Below, piece by piece: positions 20,447 to 29,953 of a DNA stretch of 64,000 nt. The translations under genes were made by a program, and so were the position numbers. The notes under the pieces are model-generated. The model was given only the letters and a program-made list of their open reading frames with translations, was not told the DNA's origin and did not search any database. Numbering within the stretch: the stretch's first letter is position 1; each line of letters begins with the position of its first letter. Source of the DNA: Mesobacillus jeotgali (GTDB lineage Bacteria > Bacillota > Bacilli > Bacillales > Cytobacillaceae); contig NZ_FVZC01000009.1 in the NCBI RefSeq assembly GCF_900166585.1, positions 248,001-312,000 of the forward strand, in the 5' to 3' direction.

Positions 20447-21481
20447 ATGGAAAATATTTTAGAAGTTAAGGATTTAAATATCTCCTTCCACACATTCTCG
20501 GGCGAAGTAAAGGCCATCCGCGGTGTGAACTTTGAATTAAAGAAGGGGGAAACCCTTGCTATAGTTGGAGAATCTGGTTCAGGTAAATCAGTAACGACTA
20601 AAGCAATCATGAGATTGCTGCCTCCAGCGAATTCAGAAATCACTCAGGGAGAAATTTTGTTTGATGGCAAAGACCTGACAAAATTAACCGACAGACAAAT
20701 GCAGAAAATCCGTGGTAAGGATATCTCAATGATTTTCCAGGATCCAATGACATCTTTGAATCCGACAATGACTGTCGGCAAGCAAATCATGGAGCCGCTG
20801 ATCAAACATCAGAATATGAGCAAGGCTGCGGCAAGAGAGCGTGCTTTACAGCTGTTAAAGCTCGTAGGTATCCCTAAACCGGAAATTAGAATCAAGCAAT
20901 ATCCACATCAATTTTCAGGCGGTATGAGACAGAGGGTTGTTATTGCGATTGCATTAGCATGTAATCCAAAGGTCTTAATAGCTGATGAACCAACAACAGC
21001 ATTGGATGTAACGATTCAGGCACAAATTTTGGAACTGATGAAGGATTTGCAGACAAAAATAGATACATCCATTATTTTCATCACTCACGACCTTGGCGTT
21101 GTAGCAAACGTAGCGGATCGGGTGGCAGTAATGTACGGTGGCAAAATTGTTGAAATAGGTACTGTGGATGAAGTGTTCTACAACCCGCAGCATCCTTATA
21201 CATGGGGATTGATCAGTTCCATGCCAAGCCTCGATGCCAAAGAAGAAGAACTGTATGCAATACCTGGTACGCCGCCTAACTTATTGCATCCGCCTAAAGG
21301 TGATGCTTTTGCGGCACGTAATGAATATGCAATGCAAATCGATCTAGAAGAACAGCCTCCAATGTTTAAAGTGTCTGATACACATTATGCTGCTACATGG
21401 CTGTTGCATCCAGATGCTCCTAAGGTGGAACCACCGGAAGCTGTGAAGAGCAGAATGCGTAAATTCATGGGCACGAAATAA
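20447..21481 (+). CDS. oppD: Oligopeptide transporter ATPase OppD
   Basis: 344 aa. Walker A GESGSGKS near residue 44, signature FSGGMRQR, Walker [14 protein letters not shown]-loop THDLGVV. The C-terminal extension keeps HPYTW but reads GDAFAARNEYAMQ where the other two D-type ATPases in this window have the Cys-rich GCRF..RCP motif, so it should lack the iron-sulphur site. The B. subtilis OppD tail looks the same from memory. Works with OppF. Confidence 0.95.
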   Translation: MENILEVKDLNISFHTFSGEVKAIRGVNFELKKGETLAIVGESGSGKSVTTKAIMRLLPPANSEITQGEILFDGKDLTKLTDRQMQKIRGKDISMIFQDPMTSLNPTMTVGKQIMEPLIKHQNMSKAAARERALQLLKLVGIPKPEIRIKQYPHQFSGGMRQRVVIAIALACNPKVLIADEPTTALDVTIQAQILELMKDLQTKIDTSIIFITHDLGVVANVADRVAVMYGGKIVEIGTVDEVFYNPQHPYTWGLISSMPSLDAKEEELYAIPGTPPNLLHPPKGDAFAARNEYAMQIDLEEQPPMFKVSDTHYAATWLLHPDAPKVEPPEAVKSRMRKFMGTK

Positions 21482-21503
21482 ACTGTAGGAGGAGGACTGG
21501 CTG

Positions 21504-22445
21504 ATGGAAAATAGAGAAAAACTTCTTGAAATAAAGAATCTGAGGCAATACTTCAATATGGGTCAACCGAATGAAGTCAAGGCTATTGACGGAATTACTT
21601 TTGATATCTTTAAAGGAGAAACTCTTGGGTTGGTTGGTGAATCAGGCTGTGGTAAATCCACAACTGGACGTACAATTATCAGACTTTATGAAGCGACAGA
21701 TGGAGAAGTTCTGTATAAGGGCGAAAATGTTCATGGAAAGAAAAACAAAAAAGATTTGAAGAAATTCAACAGAAGCATGCAAATGATTTTCCAGGATCCT
21801 TATGCATCCTTGAATCCAAGGATGAAAGTATCTGATGTCATTGCGGAAGGCATTGATATTCATGGTCTGGCTAAGACCAGACAAGAAAGAATGGAAAAGG
21901 TCTATGAACTGCTTGAAACAGTTGGTTTAAACAGAGAACATGCCAACCGCTATCCACATGAATTTTCAGGTGGTCAAAGGCAGCGTATCGGAATTGCACG
22001 GGCACTCGCCGTTCAGCCGGAATTTATTATTGCAGACGAACCGATTTCCGCTCTTGACGTTTCAATCCAGGCCCAAGTCGTCAACCTGATGAAGAAATTG
22101 CAGCGTGAAAAAGGTTTAACATATTTGTTTATCGCACACGATCTTTCAATGGTAAAATATATCAGTGACAGGATTGGGGTAATGTATTTCGGAAAGCTGG
22201 TTGAGTTAACAACTGCTGAAGAACTATACAAAAACCCATTGCATCCTTACACTCAATCTTTGCTGTCTGCGATTCCGCTTCCAGATCCAGAATCTGAGCG
22301 TACACGCAAACGCAAAACGTATGATCCGAATGTCCATATGTATGCAGACGGAGAAGAAGTTAAAATGCGCGAAGTTGTTCCAGGGCATTATGTATATTGT
22401 TCTGAGAAAGAACTCAAACAATATCAACAGCAATATGTGAAATAA
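21504..22445 (+). CDS. oppF: Oligopeptide transporter ATPase OppF
   Basis: 313 aa. [37 protein letters not shown] and [12 protein letters not shown] mark the ABC domain. The C-terminal tail ([16 protein letters not shown]) has lost the Cys cluster seen in the F-type ATPases at 345 and 7532. ATG behind GGAGGAGG. Last gene of the opp operon. Confidence 0.95.
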   Translation: MENREKLLEIKNLRQYFNMGQPNEVKAIDGITFDIFKGETLGLVGESGCGKSTTGRTIIRLYEATDGEVLYKGENVHGKKNKKDLKKFNRSMQMIFQDPYASLNPRMKVSDVIAEGIDIHGLAKTRQERMEKVYELLETVGLNREHANRYPHEFSGGQRQRIGIARALAVQPEFIIADEPISALDVSIQAQVVNLMKKLQREKGLTYLFIAHDLSMVKYISDRIGVMYFGKLVELTTAEELYKNPLHPYTQSLLSAIPLPDPESERTRKRKTYDPNVHMYADGEEVKMREVVPGHYVYCSEKELKQYQQQYVK

Positions 22446-22448
22446 TCT

Positions 22449-22480
22449 AAGCGATCTCTTATTTTGAGATCGCTTTTTTT
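22449..22480 (+). terminator. Terminator of the opp operon
   Basis: Stem AAGCGATCTC/GAGATCGCTT, 10 bp, with T8 tail. Confidence 0.9.
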
Positions 22481-22614
22481 CTGCTTAAAAATTACAGGAA
22501 AAAATTCCATATGAAAATATGAATATATAATATCTAAATCTGTCGAAAGTGGGTAAAATAGTATTATTCGGTAGAAATATCAAATAGATTCACGTTTTGA
22601 AGGGAGAGATGTTT

Positions 22615-23814
22615 GTGCAAATTAAAAAAATCGCAGCCGCAGCATTGTTAGCTGCCTCTATATCTCAAGCAGGCGGAACAGTTTTTGCCGAGTCAAAAAC
22701 AAATGAGGCAGAAAAACTTCCTGTCAGGGAACATCAATCACTGGTCAGGGAAATTCCCAAACAGATACCCAGATTTAAGTTTGATTCGGGCTATAACTTC
22801 GAGTATCCCGACGCGGTAAGAGGAATTTATGTGACAGGCAATTCAGCAGGAGGAGAAAAGTTTAATAGTCTTACAAAATTGGTCGACAGCACCGATCTTA
22901 ATGCGATGGTAATCGATATCAAAGACGATCATGGATTCCTTACATACAAACCTGGCGAGGACTCTCCTTTTAAAGAAATTGGGAAACCATATATCAAGGA
23001 TACTCAAAAACTCTTAAAAACACTTGAAGAAAAGCAAATCTATCCAATAGCAAGGGTGGTTGTTTTTAAAGACTCTGCGCTTGCTCAAAAAAAGCCTGAA
23101 TGGTCATTTAAAGATGGAAGTGAAGTTTGGAAAAATGGCAGAGGAGAATCCTTCGTCAACCCATTTGTAAAAGATGTATGGGAATACAATGTCCAAATCG
23201 CAAAAGAAGCCGCCAAAATGGGTTTTAAAGAAATCCAGTTTGACTATGTACGTTTCCCAGAGGGATTCGAACGACGTGACAGCACTTTGAAATATTCAAT
23301 GGGAGATTATCAGGATGTAGAGATGGATAATGTCCAAAAACGCGTAAAAGCAGTGACAGATTTCGTTGCTTATGCCCGTGAAGAATTAAAACCATATGAT
23401 GTAAAAGTTTCCGTTGATATCTTTGGATATACGGCAACACTGCCGGAAGCTCCGGGTATTGGCCAAAACTTCTCGAAAATCTCTGAAAATGTCGATGTCA
23501 TTTCCTCCATGATTTACCCCAGCCATTGGACTTCCTATTTCGGTATTGCCAAACCGGACACACAACCATACCGGCTGGTCGAGGAATATGCCAAATTGGA
23601 AAAAAACAAACTGGCTGAATTAAAGACTCCGCCGGTCTCCCGGCCATGGCTGCAGGATTTCACAGCATCATGGCTTGGCAGCGGGAATTATATTGTTTAT
23701 GGCAAAAAAGAAGTGGAAGACCAGATAAGGGCCCTTAAGGATCAGGGAATCAACGAGTATTTGCTATGGAATGCTAGCAACAGGTACACTCCTAATGTTG
23801 ATTACACACCATAA
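22615..23814 (+). CDS. Secreted DUF4015 glycosidase-like protein
   Basis: 399 aa. GTG at 22615 is 6 nt from AAGGGAGAG and opens a signal peptide (QIKKIAAAALLAASISQ...TVFAES). The mature part has the DUF4015 putative glycoside hydrolase TIM-barrel pattern: VRGIYVTGNSAGG, NAMVIDIKDDHG, IYPIARVVVFKD, FKEIQFDYVRFPEG and VSVDIFGYT. Acidic residues in DIKDD and DYVRFPEG are candidate catalytic residues. Substrate unknown; a cell-wall or extracellular polysaccharide is likely. Sits where yjbB is in B. subtilis. Confidence 0.85.
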   Translation: MQIKKIAAAALLAASISQAGGTVFAESKTNEAEKLPVREHQSLVREIPKQIPRFKFDSGYNFEYPDAVRGIYVTGNSAGGEKFNSLTKLVDSTDLNAMVIDIKDDHGFLTYKPGEDSPFKEIGKPYIKDTQKLLKTLEEKQIYPIARVVVFKDSALAQKKPEWSFKDGSEVWKNGRGESFVNPFVKDVWEYNVQIAKEAAKMGFKEIQFDYVRFPEGFERRDSTLKYSMGDYQDVEMDNVQKRVKAVTDFVAYAREELKPYDVKVSVDIFGYTATLPEAPGIGQNFSKISENVDVISSMIYPSHWTSYFGIAKPDTQPYRLVEEYAKLEKNKLAELKTPPVSRPWLQDFTASWLGSGNYIVYGKKEVEDQIRALKDQGINEYLLWNASNRYTPNVDYTP

Positions 23815-23824
23815 ACAGTAAAGC

Positions 23825-23862
23825 AAAAGCCCGGATGGAGAATGCTCTCCTTCCGGGCTTTT
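23825..23862 (+). terminator. Terminator
   Basis: Stem AAAAGCCCGGA / TCCGGGCTTTT with an inner GGAGA..TCTCC pairing, directly after the DUF4015 gene. Confidence 0.85.
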
Positions 23863-23918
23863 CATATTATTAGATAAAGGATATAAAAATAAGTTATAAT
23901 ATTATATGGTATGTGGAA

Positions 23919-24104
23919 CTATTTCTTGCTGCCGCCAACATTTTTCCAACCGTTTTGCAGTCTTGTTGATTGATCGACGAATTCATTTCTTTTATTCCCA
24001 CTAAAGAATCGGATGCCGACTCCATTGGTTATGACACCGATAGTTGCGGTAATTCCCACGATCAGCAAAGCAACGATTGTTAAATCCATTATGTAACCGC
24101 CCAT
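23919..24104 (-). CDS. Small single-pass membrane protein
   Basis: 61 aa. ATG behind GGTGGAGG with good spacing. One N-terminal hydrophobic helix (about residues 5-35, with several Gly), then a polar basic tail NKRNEFVDQSTRLQNGWKN. No family recognised. The clear ribosome site and the helix support coding. Confidence 0.65.
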   Translation of the reverse strand: MGGYIMDLTIVALLIVGITATIGVITNGVGIRFFSGNKRNEFVDQSTRLQNGWKNVGGSKK

Positions 24105-24305
24105 GATAAACCTCCACCTTTTTTTTCACAATTCCATGATTGTGGTATATATAAATGCATGATTCGTACATCTTTATTTTAAAAGAATTGTCAGCGTATT
24201 AAAAGAACTTTATAAAGAAAAAATAATACAAGCATAATGATCATATTTATATAAGAAAAGCTGGGTGCTTATCGGGATGGAATAAAAATGAAAAGGAGAT
24301 AAGCA

Positions 24306-24875
24306 ATGCATTGGTATGAAAAATTGAATCAGTACTTTCCAATCGAGGAAATGAAATCAAAGGAACATATGGAAACACTTTTAAAAGAGCGTCCGGAAAT
24401 CTATCATAAGGACGAGGGACCTGGCCATGTCCTCATGTATGTTGAAACCGAAGATTTTATTTTTATCGATTATCTCTTTGTTTCTAAGGATACTCGAGGT
24501 CAGGGGCTTGGGCATAAACTGATCGACATGCTTAAGGAGAGGGGCAAGCCGATCATCCTGGAAGTCGAGCCAGTGAATTATGAAGATACAGATACTGAAA
24601 AACGTCTACGCTTCTACAAAAGGGAAGGGTTTGAGCATGCCAGGACAATCGGATATAGACGAAGGTCGCTGGCAACAAAAGAGATAAACGAAATGGAAAT
24701 CCTTTATTGGTCTCCAAATGAAGCTTCCGAGGATTTAGTCTATCAAGCAATGAAAAAGACTTATAATATGATTCATACTTACAAAGACAAAACATTCTAC
24801 GGTGAGTCATATCAGCCTGTTGACGAAGTGTTGACAGTCGAAGACAAGCGGGATGATTTACTTCAGGATATTTAA
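24306..24875 (+). CDS. yjbC: GNAT-family acetyltransferase YjbC
   Basis: 189 aa. Acetyl-CoA binding motif near residue 66: VSKDTRGQGLGHKLID, with the usual GNAT strand order before it (FIFIDYLFV). C-terminal extension of about 60 aa is specific to the YjbC group. ATG behind AAAAGGAGA. Lies just upstream of spx as in B. subtilis, where yjbC and spx can be cotranscribed; here a hairpin separates them. Confidence 0.88.
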   Translation: MHWYEKLNQYFPIEEMKSKEHMETLLKERPEIYHKDEGPGHVLMYVETEDFIFIDYLFVSKDTRGQGLGHKLIDMLKERGKPIILEVEPVNYEDTDTEKRLRFYKREGFEHARTIGYRRRSLATKEINEMEILYWSPNEASEDLVYQAMKKTYNMIHTYKDKTFYGESYQPVDEVLTVEDKRDDLLQDI

Positions 24876-24881
24876 TTATTA

Positions 24882-24916
24882 GCGCAACCCTGGTGCAAAA
24901 ACCATGGTTGCGTTTT
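24882..24916 (+). terminator. Terminator of yjbC
   Basis: Stem CGCAACC/GGTTGCG extended by CTGG/CCAT-type pairing, followed by TTTT. Confidence 0.75.
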
Positions 24917-25307
24917 CAATTTCGCGGTTTTAATTGAGAATAAAAATTTTTTTCAGAAAGTGGTTTAACTATTTTCAGTCCAGGGTAAATATAATTAAAT
25001 TATGATACTGTTCTCTGACGGACAGAACCGGGTGGAATTGGACGAATATTTATATAGATTGAAATCAGAGGGTGATGAAAATTTTAATTTCAATGAAACT
25101 TTTTGCTGTTTCATTCGTTATATAATATGGAAACTAAATTCTTACATAGTTACCCGGACTAATTTAATGAAAAGGGATACCTTTTATCCCTTCGATGGTG
25201 TATAATAATCAATATGAATTATAAAATAAAACTTATTATTATTTAATAAATGACAGCTTATTTCAAGCAAATAATATATAAGTAAATCCAAGGAGTGTGA
25301 ATTACCA
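24917..25307 (+). other. AT-rich spx upstream region
   Basis: 391 bp without a credible gene; a 67-codon frame at 25002-25205 has no ribosome site. Contains two TATAAT hexamers at 25121 and 25201, the second after a small hairpin (AAGGGAT/ATCCCTT, about 25172-25192). Either could be a start of the spx transcript, but no good -35 was found. Confidence 0.5.
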
Positions 25308-25703
25308 ATGGTCACTTTATACACTTCACCAAGTTGTACCTCATGCAGAAAAGCTAAATCATGGCTTGAAGAACATGAAATTCCATACACTGAAAGAAAT
25401 ATATTCTCTGAGCCATTATCGATTGATGAAATAAAAGAAATTCTACGAATGACAGAAGATGGAACGGATGAAATCATTTCGACACGTTCAAAGACATTCC
25501 AAAAGCTTGATGTAAATTTAGAAACAATGCCTTTGCAGGAATTGTTCGAGGTAATTAAAGAGAATCCTGGCTTACTTCGCCGCCCAATTATCATTGACGA
25601 AAAGCGCCTGCAAGTCGGATATAATGAAGATGAAATCAGACGCTTCCTTCCACGCAAAGTCCGTACTTTCCAATTGCGTGAAGCACAGCGCTTAGTTAAC
25701 TAA
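25308..25703 (+). CDS. spx: Transcriptional regulator Spx
   Basis: 131 aa, full family length. Redox switch CTSC at residues 10-13 and the ArsC-like motif LRRPIII near residue 92. Spx binds the alpha C-terminal domain of RNA polymerase and redirects transcription under disulphide stress. ATG behind AAGGAG. Its proteolysis adaptor SpxH/YjbH is encoded at 32.7 kb and MecA, paralogue of its other known adaptor, is the next gene. Confidence 0.97.
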   Translation: MVTLYTSPSCTSCRKAKSWLEEHEIPYTERNIFSEPLSIDEIKEILRMTEDGTDEIISTRSKTFQKLDVNLETMPLQELFEVIKENPGLLRRPIIIDEKRLQVGYNEDEIRRFLPRKVRTFQLREAQRLVN

Positions 25704-25738
25704 ACGTATATTTTGCTGTAAATCAGCCAATAATTCTT

Positions 25739-25760
25739 AAGCTCCCATTTGGGGGCTTTT
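25739..25760 (+). terminator. Terminator of spx
   Basis: Stem AAGCTCCC/GGGGGCTT with a 4-5-nt loop, then TTTCTTTATTTTT. Confidence 0.75.
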
Positions 25761-25811
25761 CTTTATTTTTTAACCATCCAGATAGAATGTTAACTTGGAC
25801 AGCCAGACAAA

Positions 25812-25840
25812 TTGAAATCAAGCAAGCTTTCTGCTAAAAT
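25812..25840 (+). promoter_or_regulatory. Promoter with long leader to mecA
   Basis: TTGAAA (25812-25817), 17-bp spacer, TAAAAT (25835-25840). If used, the mecA message has an untranslated leader of about 300 nt. The leader holds a perfect 9-bp inverted repeat AAATGAGCC (25935-25943) / GGCTCATTT (26056-26064) and a possible 23-codon frame from 25930. No known riboswitch recognised. Confidence 0.6.
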
Positions 25841-26147
25841 GTAAAGAATACTTTAATTTTATATATGCATTAGTTTCCTTGAATTTCGTGGTATTACCGA
25901 GCAAAATATATCACGAAAGAGACGAGGTAATGGTAAATGAGCCTTTTGTAAAAATGGGTGCATATTTCATTTCCAAATTGGCTGTGTTTAACATAAAATG
26001 AAAGTACAAGATTATTTCTATTTACCTTCCTTTAATAAAAAAACAAGGTGATTCAGGCTCATTTATTAAGGGTAAAAGATAAGGACCAACTGCTTTTTGG
26101 GGGTATTTAGTCCCTTCAAATCTTTGCCTGGAAGGGAGAGAAAGCGA

Positions 26148-26819
26148 ATGGAAATCGAGCGTATTAATGAGAATACAGTTAAGTTTTATATTTCATACAT
26201 GGATATAGAGGAACGCGGATTTGACCGGGAAGAAATCTGGTATAATCGCGATCGCAGTGAGGAACTTTTCTGGGAGATGATGGATGAGGTCCATGCCGAA
26301 GAAGAATTTACTGTTGAAGGTCCTTTATGGATCCAGGTGCAGGCTCTGGAAAAAGGTCTGGAGGTATTAGTCACCAAAGCCCAATTGTCAAAGGACGGGC
26401 CGAAATTCGAACTGCCGCTTCCTAACGATAAGCTGAAAGACATGCCTGTTGATGAAAGAATCGAAGAGCTGCTTGACCATCAATTCAATCCAAAAGGGAT
26501 GGATGAAGAAGAGGATTCCTTCGAGGATGATCTCGAATTCTTATTGTCCTTTAAGGATTTCGAGGACGTTATAGCCCTCTCCAAACGGCCGGGAATCAAT
26601 AAAATTAAAACAAGCTTGTACAATTATTCCGACAAGTATTATTTATATATTGAATTTCCGGAGCAGGATTTCGAAGACGAAGAGGAAATTGATAACATAC
26701 TAAGTGTTCTTCTCGAGTATGGGCAGGAGTCAAGCATAACGATTCATCGTCTTGATGAATATGGCAACAAAATTATCGACAATGATGTATTTAGCGTCAT
26801 AAGGAAGCATTTTTCCTGA
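26148..26819 (+). CDS. mecA: Adaptor protein MecA
   Basis: 223 aa adaptor of the ClpC/ClpP protease; in B. subtilis it delivers ComK and controls competence. The start is ATG 26148 behind AAGGGAGAG (MEIERINENTVKFYISY), not the longer frame. N-terminal substrate-binding part to about residue 100, acidic linker (MDEEEDSFEDDLE), and the C-terminal ClpC-binding domain. Neighbour of spx as in B. subtilis. Confidence 0.96.
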   Translation: MEIERINENTVKFYISYMDIEERGFDREEIWYNRDRSEELFWEMMDEVHAEEEFTVEGPLWIQVQALEKGLEVLVTKAQLSKDGPKFELPLPNDKLKDMPVDERIEELLDHQFNPKGMDEEEDSFEDDLEFLLSFKDFEDVIALSKRPGINKIKTSLYNYSDKYYLYIEFPEQDFEDEEEIDNILSVLLEYGQESSITIHRLDEYGNKIIDNDVFSVIRKHFS

Positions 26820-26826
26820 ATGGGAG

Positions 26827-26856
26827 GCCGATTTCAGAAATGAAATCGGCTTTTTT
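26827..26856 (+). terminator. Terminator of mecA
   Basis: Perfect stem GCCGATTTC/GAAATCGGC and T6. Confidence 0.92.
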
Positions 26857-26946
26857 GATATAATTTGTATGAATCCCTTTACTTAATAGAAACGTATACA
26901 TATATACAGTTCCTAATTTAATTGGAAAATCAGAAATAGAAAACAG

Positions 26947-28467
26947 GTGGTTACCATTAAAAATACATTCCGAATACTGATGTTTTTAACAATATTGGCA
27001 GGTATATATTATTTGTTCTATGAGAAGCTGGATGCTGTTTACCTGGGGTACATAAGTATTTTTATGACTCTGACAGTTATTTTCATTAGCTTTGTTATTT
27101 TCCTGGAAAACCGTCATCCAGCCCAGACTTTAACCTGGATTGTTGTTCTCGGCGGTTTCCCGGTTGTCGGCTTTATATTCTATCTATTATTCGGACGGAA
27201 TCATCGGAAGGAAAAAATGTTCCGCAGGAAATACTTTCTTGATAAACAAACTTTTTTGAGGATTGAGGGAGACAATGAAAGGGCGAATAAGGCAAGGATG
27301 CTTGATATGGAAGAAGATCATCGGCGATTATTCAATCTGGCCCAAAAACTCGGAAATAGTCCCATTTCCTTTGCGACTTCCACAAAAGTCCTGACAAATG
27401 GTGATGAAACTTTTAGCCATATCCTTGAGGAATTAAAAAAGGCTGCACATCACATTCACATGGAATATTATATAGTACGGGATGATGATATAGGACATGA
27501 AATCAAGAATGTTCTCACTGAAAAAGCCAAGAAGGGGATTAAGGTCCGATTCTTGTATGATTCCGTAGGATCATGGAAACTTTCAGGAGATTATATTTCG
27601 GACTTGATTAACGCAGGTGTCGAAGTAGTGGAATTTGGCCCTGTTCGCCTTCCATTTTTGAACAGCAAGTTTAATTTTCGCAATCACCGTAAGATAATCG
27701 TCATTGATGGGACAGTTGGTTTTGTTGGTGGCCTGAATATTGGCGATGAGTACCTCGGAAGGAATAAGGATTTTGGTTTTTGGAGGGACACTCACTTAAT
27801 GGCAAAAGGCGAAGCTGTCCGGAGCCTGCAGCTGATTTTCCTTCAGGATTGGTATTACATGACGAATAAAAGCTTTTTGACGGCAGAATATTTATCACCT
27901 GCCCTTGAGGTAAATACTCATGGCGGAGTGCAAATGATCGCTGGCGGGCCAGATAACGAGTGGAGTGTAATCAAAAACATATTTTTTTCAATGATATCCT
28001 CGGCCGATAAGTCTGTATGGATTGCGTCACCTTATTTTATTCCGGATGAAGACATTTTTAGCGCAATTAAAGTTGCTGCTCTCAGCGGACTTGATGTCAG
28101 GCTGCTTGTTCCAAAAAGACCTGATAAAAGGATTGTCTTCTTTGCATCAAGATCCTATTTTCCTGAACTCCTTGAAGCTGGAGTTAAGATTTATGAATAC
28201 GAGAAAGGCTTCATGCACAGCAAAATCGTCATTGTCGACGGCGATCTCGCTTCAATTGGTACTTCAAATATGGATATGAGAAGTTTCCACTTGAATTTCG
28301 AGGTCAATGCATTTCTTTATAAAACAAGCAGCACGAGGAAACTGGTCGAGGAATTTGAAAATGATATCCTTCAATCAAAAGAAATTGACCTGAATGATTT
28401 TAACAATCGTAATATCGGCTACAGACTTCTCGAATCAACTTCAAGGCTTTTGTCACCAATGCTGTAA
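26947..28467 (+). CDS. cls: Cardiolipin synthase
   Basis: 506 aa membrane enzyme joining two phosphatidylglycerols into cardiolipin. Two N-terminal membrane helices, then two phospholipase D motifs, HRKIIVIDG near residue 248 and HSKIVIVDG near residue 424. The GTG at 26947 has no room for a ribosome site; AGGTGG at 26945-26950 would suit a start at ATT 26956 (giving MKNTFRILMFL) or the later ATG 26977. The exact start is therefore open. Confidence 0.92.
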   Translation: MVTIKNTFRILMFLTILAGIYYLFYEKLDAVYLGYISIFMTLTVIFISFVIFLENRHPAQTLTWIVVLGGFPVVGFIFYLLFGRNHRKEKMFRRKYFLDKQTFLRIEGDNERANKARMLDMEEDHRRLFNLAQKLGNSPISFATSTKVLTNGDETFSHILEELKKAAHHIHMEYYIVRDDDIGHEIKNVLTEKAKKGIKVRFLYDSVGSWKLSGDYISDLINAGVEVVEFGPVRLPFLNSKFNFRNHRKIIVIDGTVGFVGGLNIGDEYLGRNKDFGFWRDTHLMAKGEAVRSLQLIFLQDWYYMTNKSFLTAEYLSPALEVNTHGGVQMIAGGPDNEWSVIKNIFFSMISSADKSVWIASPYFIPDEDIFSAIKVAALSGLDVRLLVPKRPDKRIVFFASRSYFPELLEAGVKIYEYEKGFMHSKIVIVDGDLASIGTSNMDMRSFHLNFEVNAFLYKTSSTRKLVEEFENDILQSKEIDLNDFNNRNIGYRLLESTSRLLSPML

Positions 28468-28498
28468 CAGTCCGGGTTTTATCCAGGCTGTTTTTTTG
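28465..28498 (+). terminator. Terminator of cls
   Basis: Stem AACAGTCCGGG / CCAGGCTGTT (imperfect) with T7, overlapping the cls stop. Confidence 0.8.
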
Positions 28499-28593
28499 TG
28501 TCTCTGTGAACATTCTGTTAACCTTTGCAAAAATAAAAGGTTTTTACTCCTCTACTGAAGAATAGTTTCAGGATATAAAGGAGGTGAAAAAGC

Positions 28594-29784
28594 TTGCTGG
28601 TAGCCAACAAATTGAATGGGGAACGATTTTCTCTAGTGAGCGATAGGCCAATAAAAGAGTTAAAGGAAATAAGGTCAACCGAAAAATTTTATTGTCCAGA
28701 CTGTGGTAAAGAAGTAATCATGAAGCTGGGCAATAAAAAAATCTGGCATTTTTCTCATATTGCAGGAGGAAGCTGCGAATATGAATATGACCGAGAAACG
28801 GAATATCATCTGACTGGAAAGCTTAAGTTGTATGATTGGCTGAAGCAGCAGGGCATCCATGCTGAGCTTGAAAAGTTTGATTTGCAAATGAGACAGAAGC
28901 CGGATATAGCATTTGAGTGGAAGGGGCAAAAATATGCAATTGAATTTCAATGTTCAGTTATTCATACAGATGTCTTCTCGAAAAGGACAAAAACATATCT
29001 GGAATATGGAGTGACACCGATATGGATTGCGGCCGAGAAACTGATCAAGCGTAAGTCTAATATGATTGTATCTATGAATAATTTCCTCTATCTATTTCTG
29101 CGAAGATCCCAAAATGTCTGGAATATCCCCGCATTTTGCCCAATAACAGGCCAATTCATCAACCTTCACGGAGTCATTCCAATTTCCACAAGAAAGACAA
29201 TCACTAAACTTGAAGTAAAGACACTGAACGATTTTTTATTAGGAGATCTGATAGGTCCAGAAGCATCAGAATTTCCACTTATGAGAATCTGGCAAAAAGA
29301 AAATCAAAAACTGAAATTACGGTATCAAACATCACCTGGAGCTCGGCGAAATCGATTTTTAAAAGAATTATACAAGAACCGCCTCAGCCTTTTCGGTCTT
29401 CCGCCTGTTCTCGGCCTGCCTGTCCAATCGAGCCCCTATATCGAAACACCATCCTTCATCTGGCAAACATACATATATCTCGATATATTCCGTCATCACA
29501 AAGAAGGTGAAATCATCTATTATTCAAGAATTCGGGAAGCTTTTGCTCGCCGCATAAAAAAGGGGGATATAAAACTAAGGATCCTTCCTGCCGCCGGGCA
29601 ACGTGATTACTGGTATGCTCTGGCAGAATATGTTTTCCTCTTAACAAAAGTAGAGTACCTTGAAAAGATTGATTCTGGTAAGGTGAAGGTGTTGAGGGAA
29701 AAAACGATTCAAAATTCAAATGACAACGAGGCCAAATTTTTTGCCGAGTATGAAAATAAAATTGAACAATTGGTATTCCAATAA
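28594..29784 (+). CDS. coiA: Competence protein CoiA
   Basis: 396 aa. TTG start 6 nt after AAGGAGGTG. N-terminal zinc-finger-like module with C34, C37, H52, H55 (CPDCG and HFSH) and C61. A nuclease-like core follows with PDIAFEWKGQKYAIEFQCS (D/E/Q pattern of restriction-type folds). CoiA helps process incoming DNA or recombination in transformation. Location between mecA and pepF matches B. subtilis. Confidence 0.93.
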   Translation: MLVANKLNGERFSLVSDRPIKELKEIRSTEKFYCPDCGKEVIMKLGNKKIWHFSHIAGGSCEYEYDRETEYHLTGKLKLYDWLKQQGIHAELEKFDLQMRQKPDIAFEWKGQKYAIEFQCSVIHTDVFSKRTKTYLEYGVTPIWIAAEKLIKRKSNMIVSMNNFLYLFLRRSQNVWNIPAFCPITGQFINLHGVIPISTRKTITKLEVKTLNDFLLGDLIGPEASEFPLMRIWQKENQKLKLRYQTSPGARRNRFLKELYKNRLSLFGLPPVLGLPVQSSPYIETPSFIWQTYIYLDIFRHHKEGEIIYYSRIREAFARRIKKGDIKLRILPAAGQRDYWYALAEYVFLLTKVEYLEKIDSGKVKVLREKTIQNSNDNEAKFFAEYENKIEQLVFQ

Positions 29785-29953
29785 CATGAAAACTAAAGTA
29801 AAGGCGTAAAATAAGGAAGTTAAGAATGCGTAAATAAATAAAAGAAACTTTTCTTTCTCTTTCAAATTTTTTGAAGGATATCAGCTTCTATTATAGAATA
29901 TAGGATACTAGAAAAGTTTTTTCGAATTACGAAATTTTGTAAGGAGGATCCCT

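Noticed and set aside
25002-25205. 67-codon frame upstream of spx
   Set aside because: No ribosome site, AT-rich composition and no domain features.
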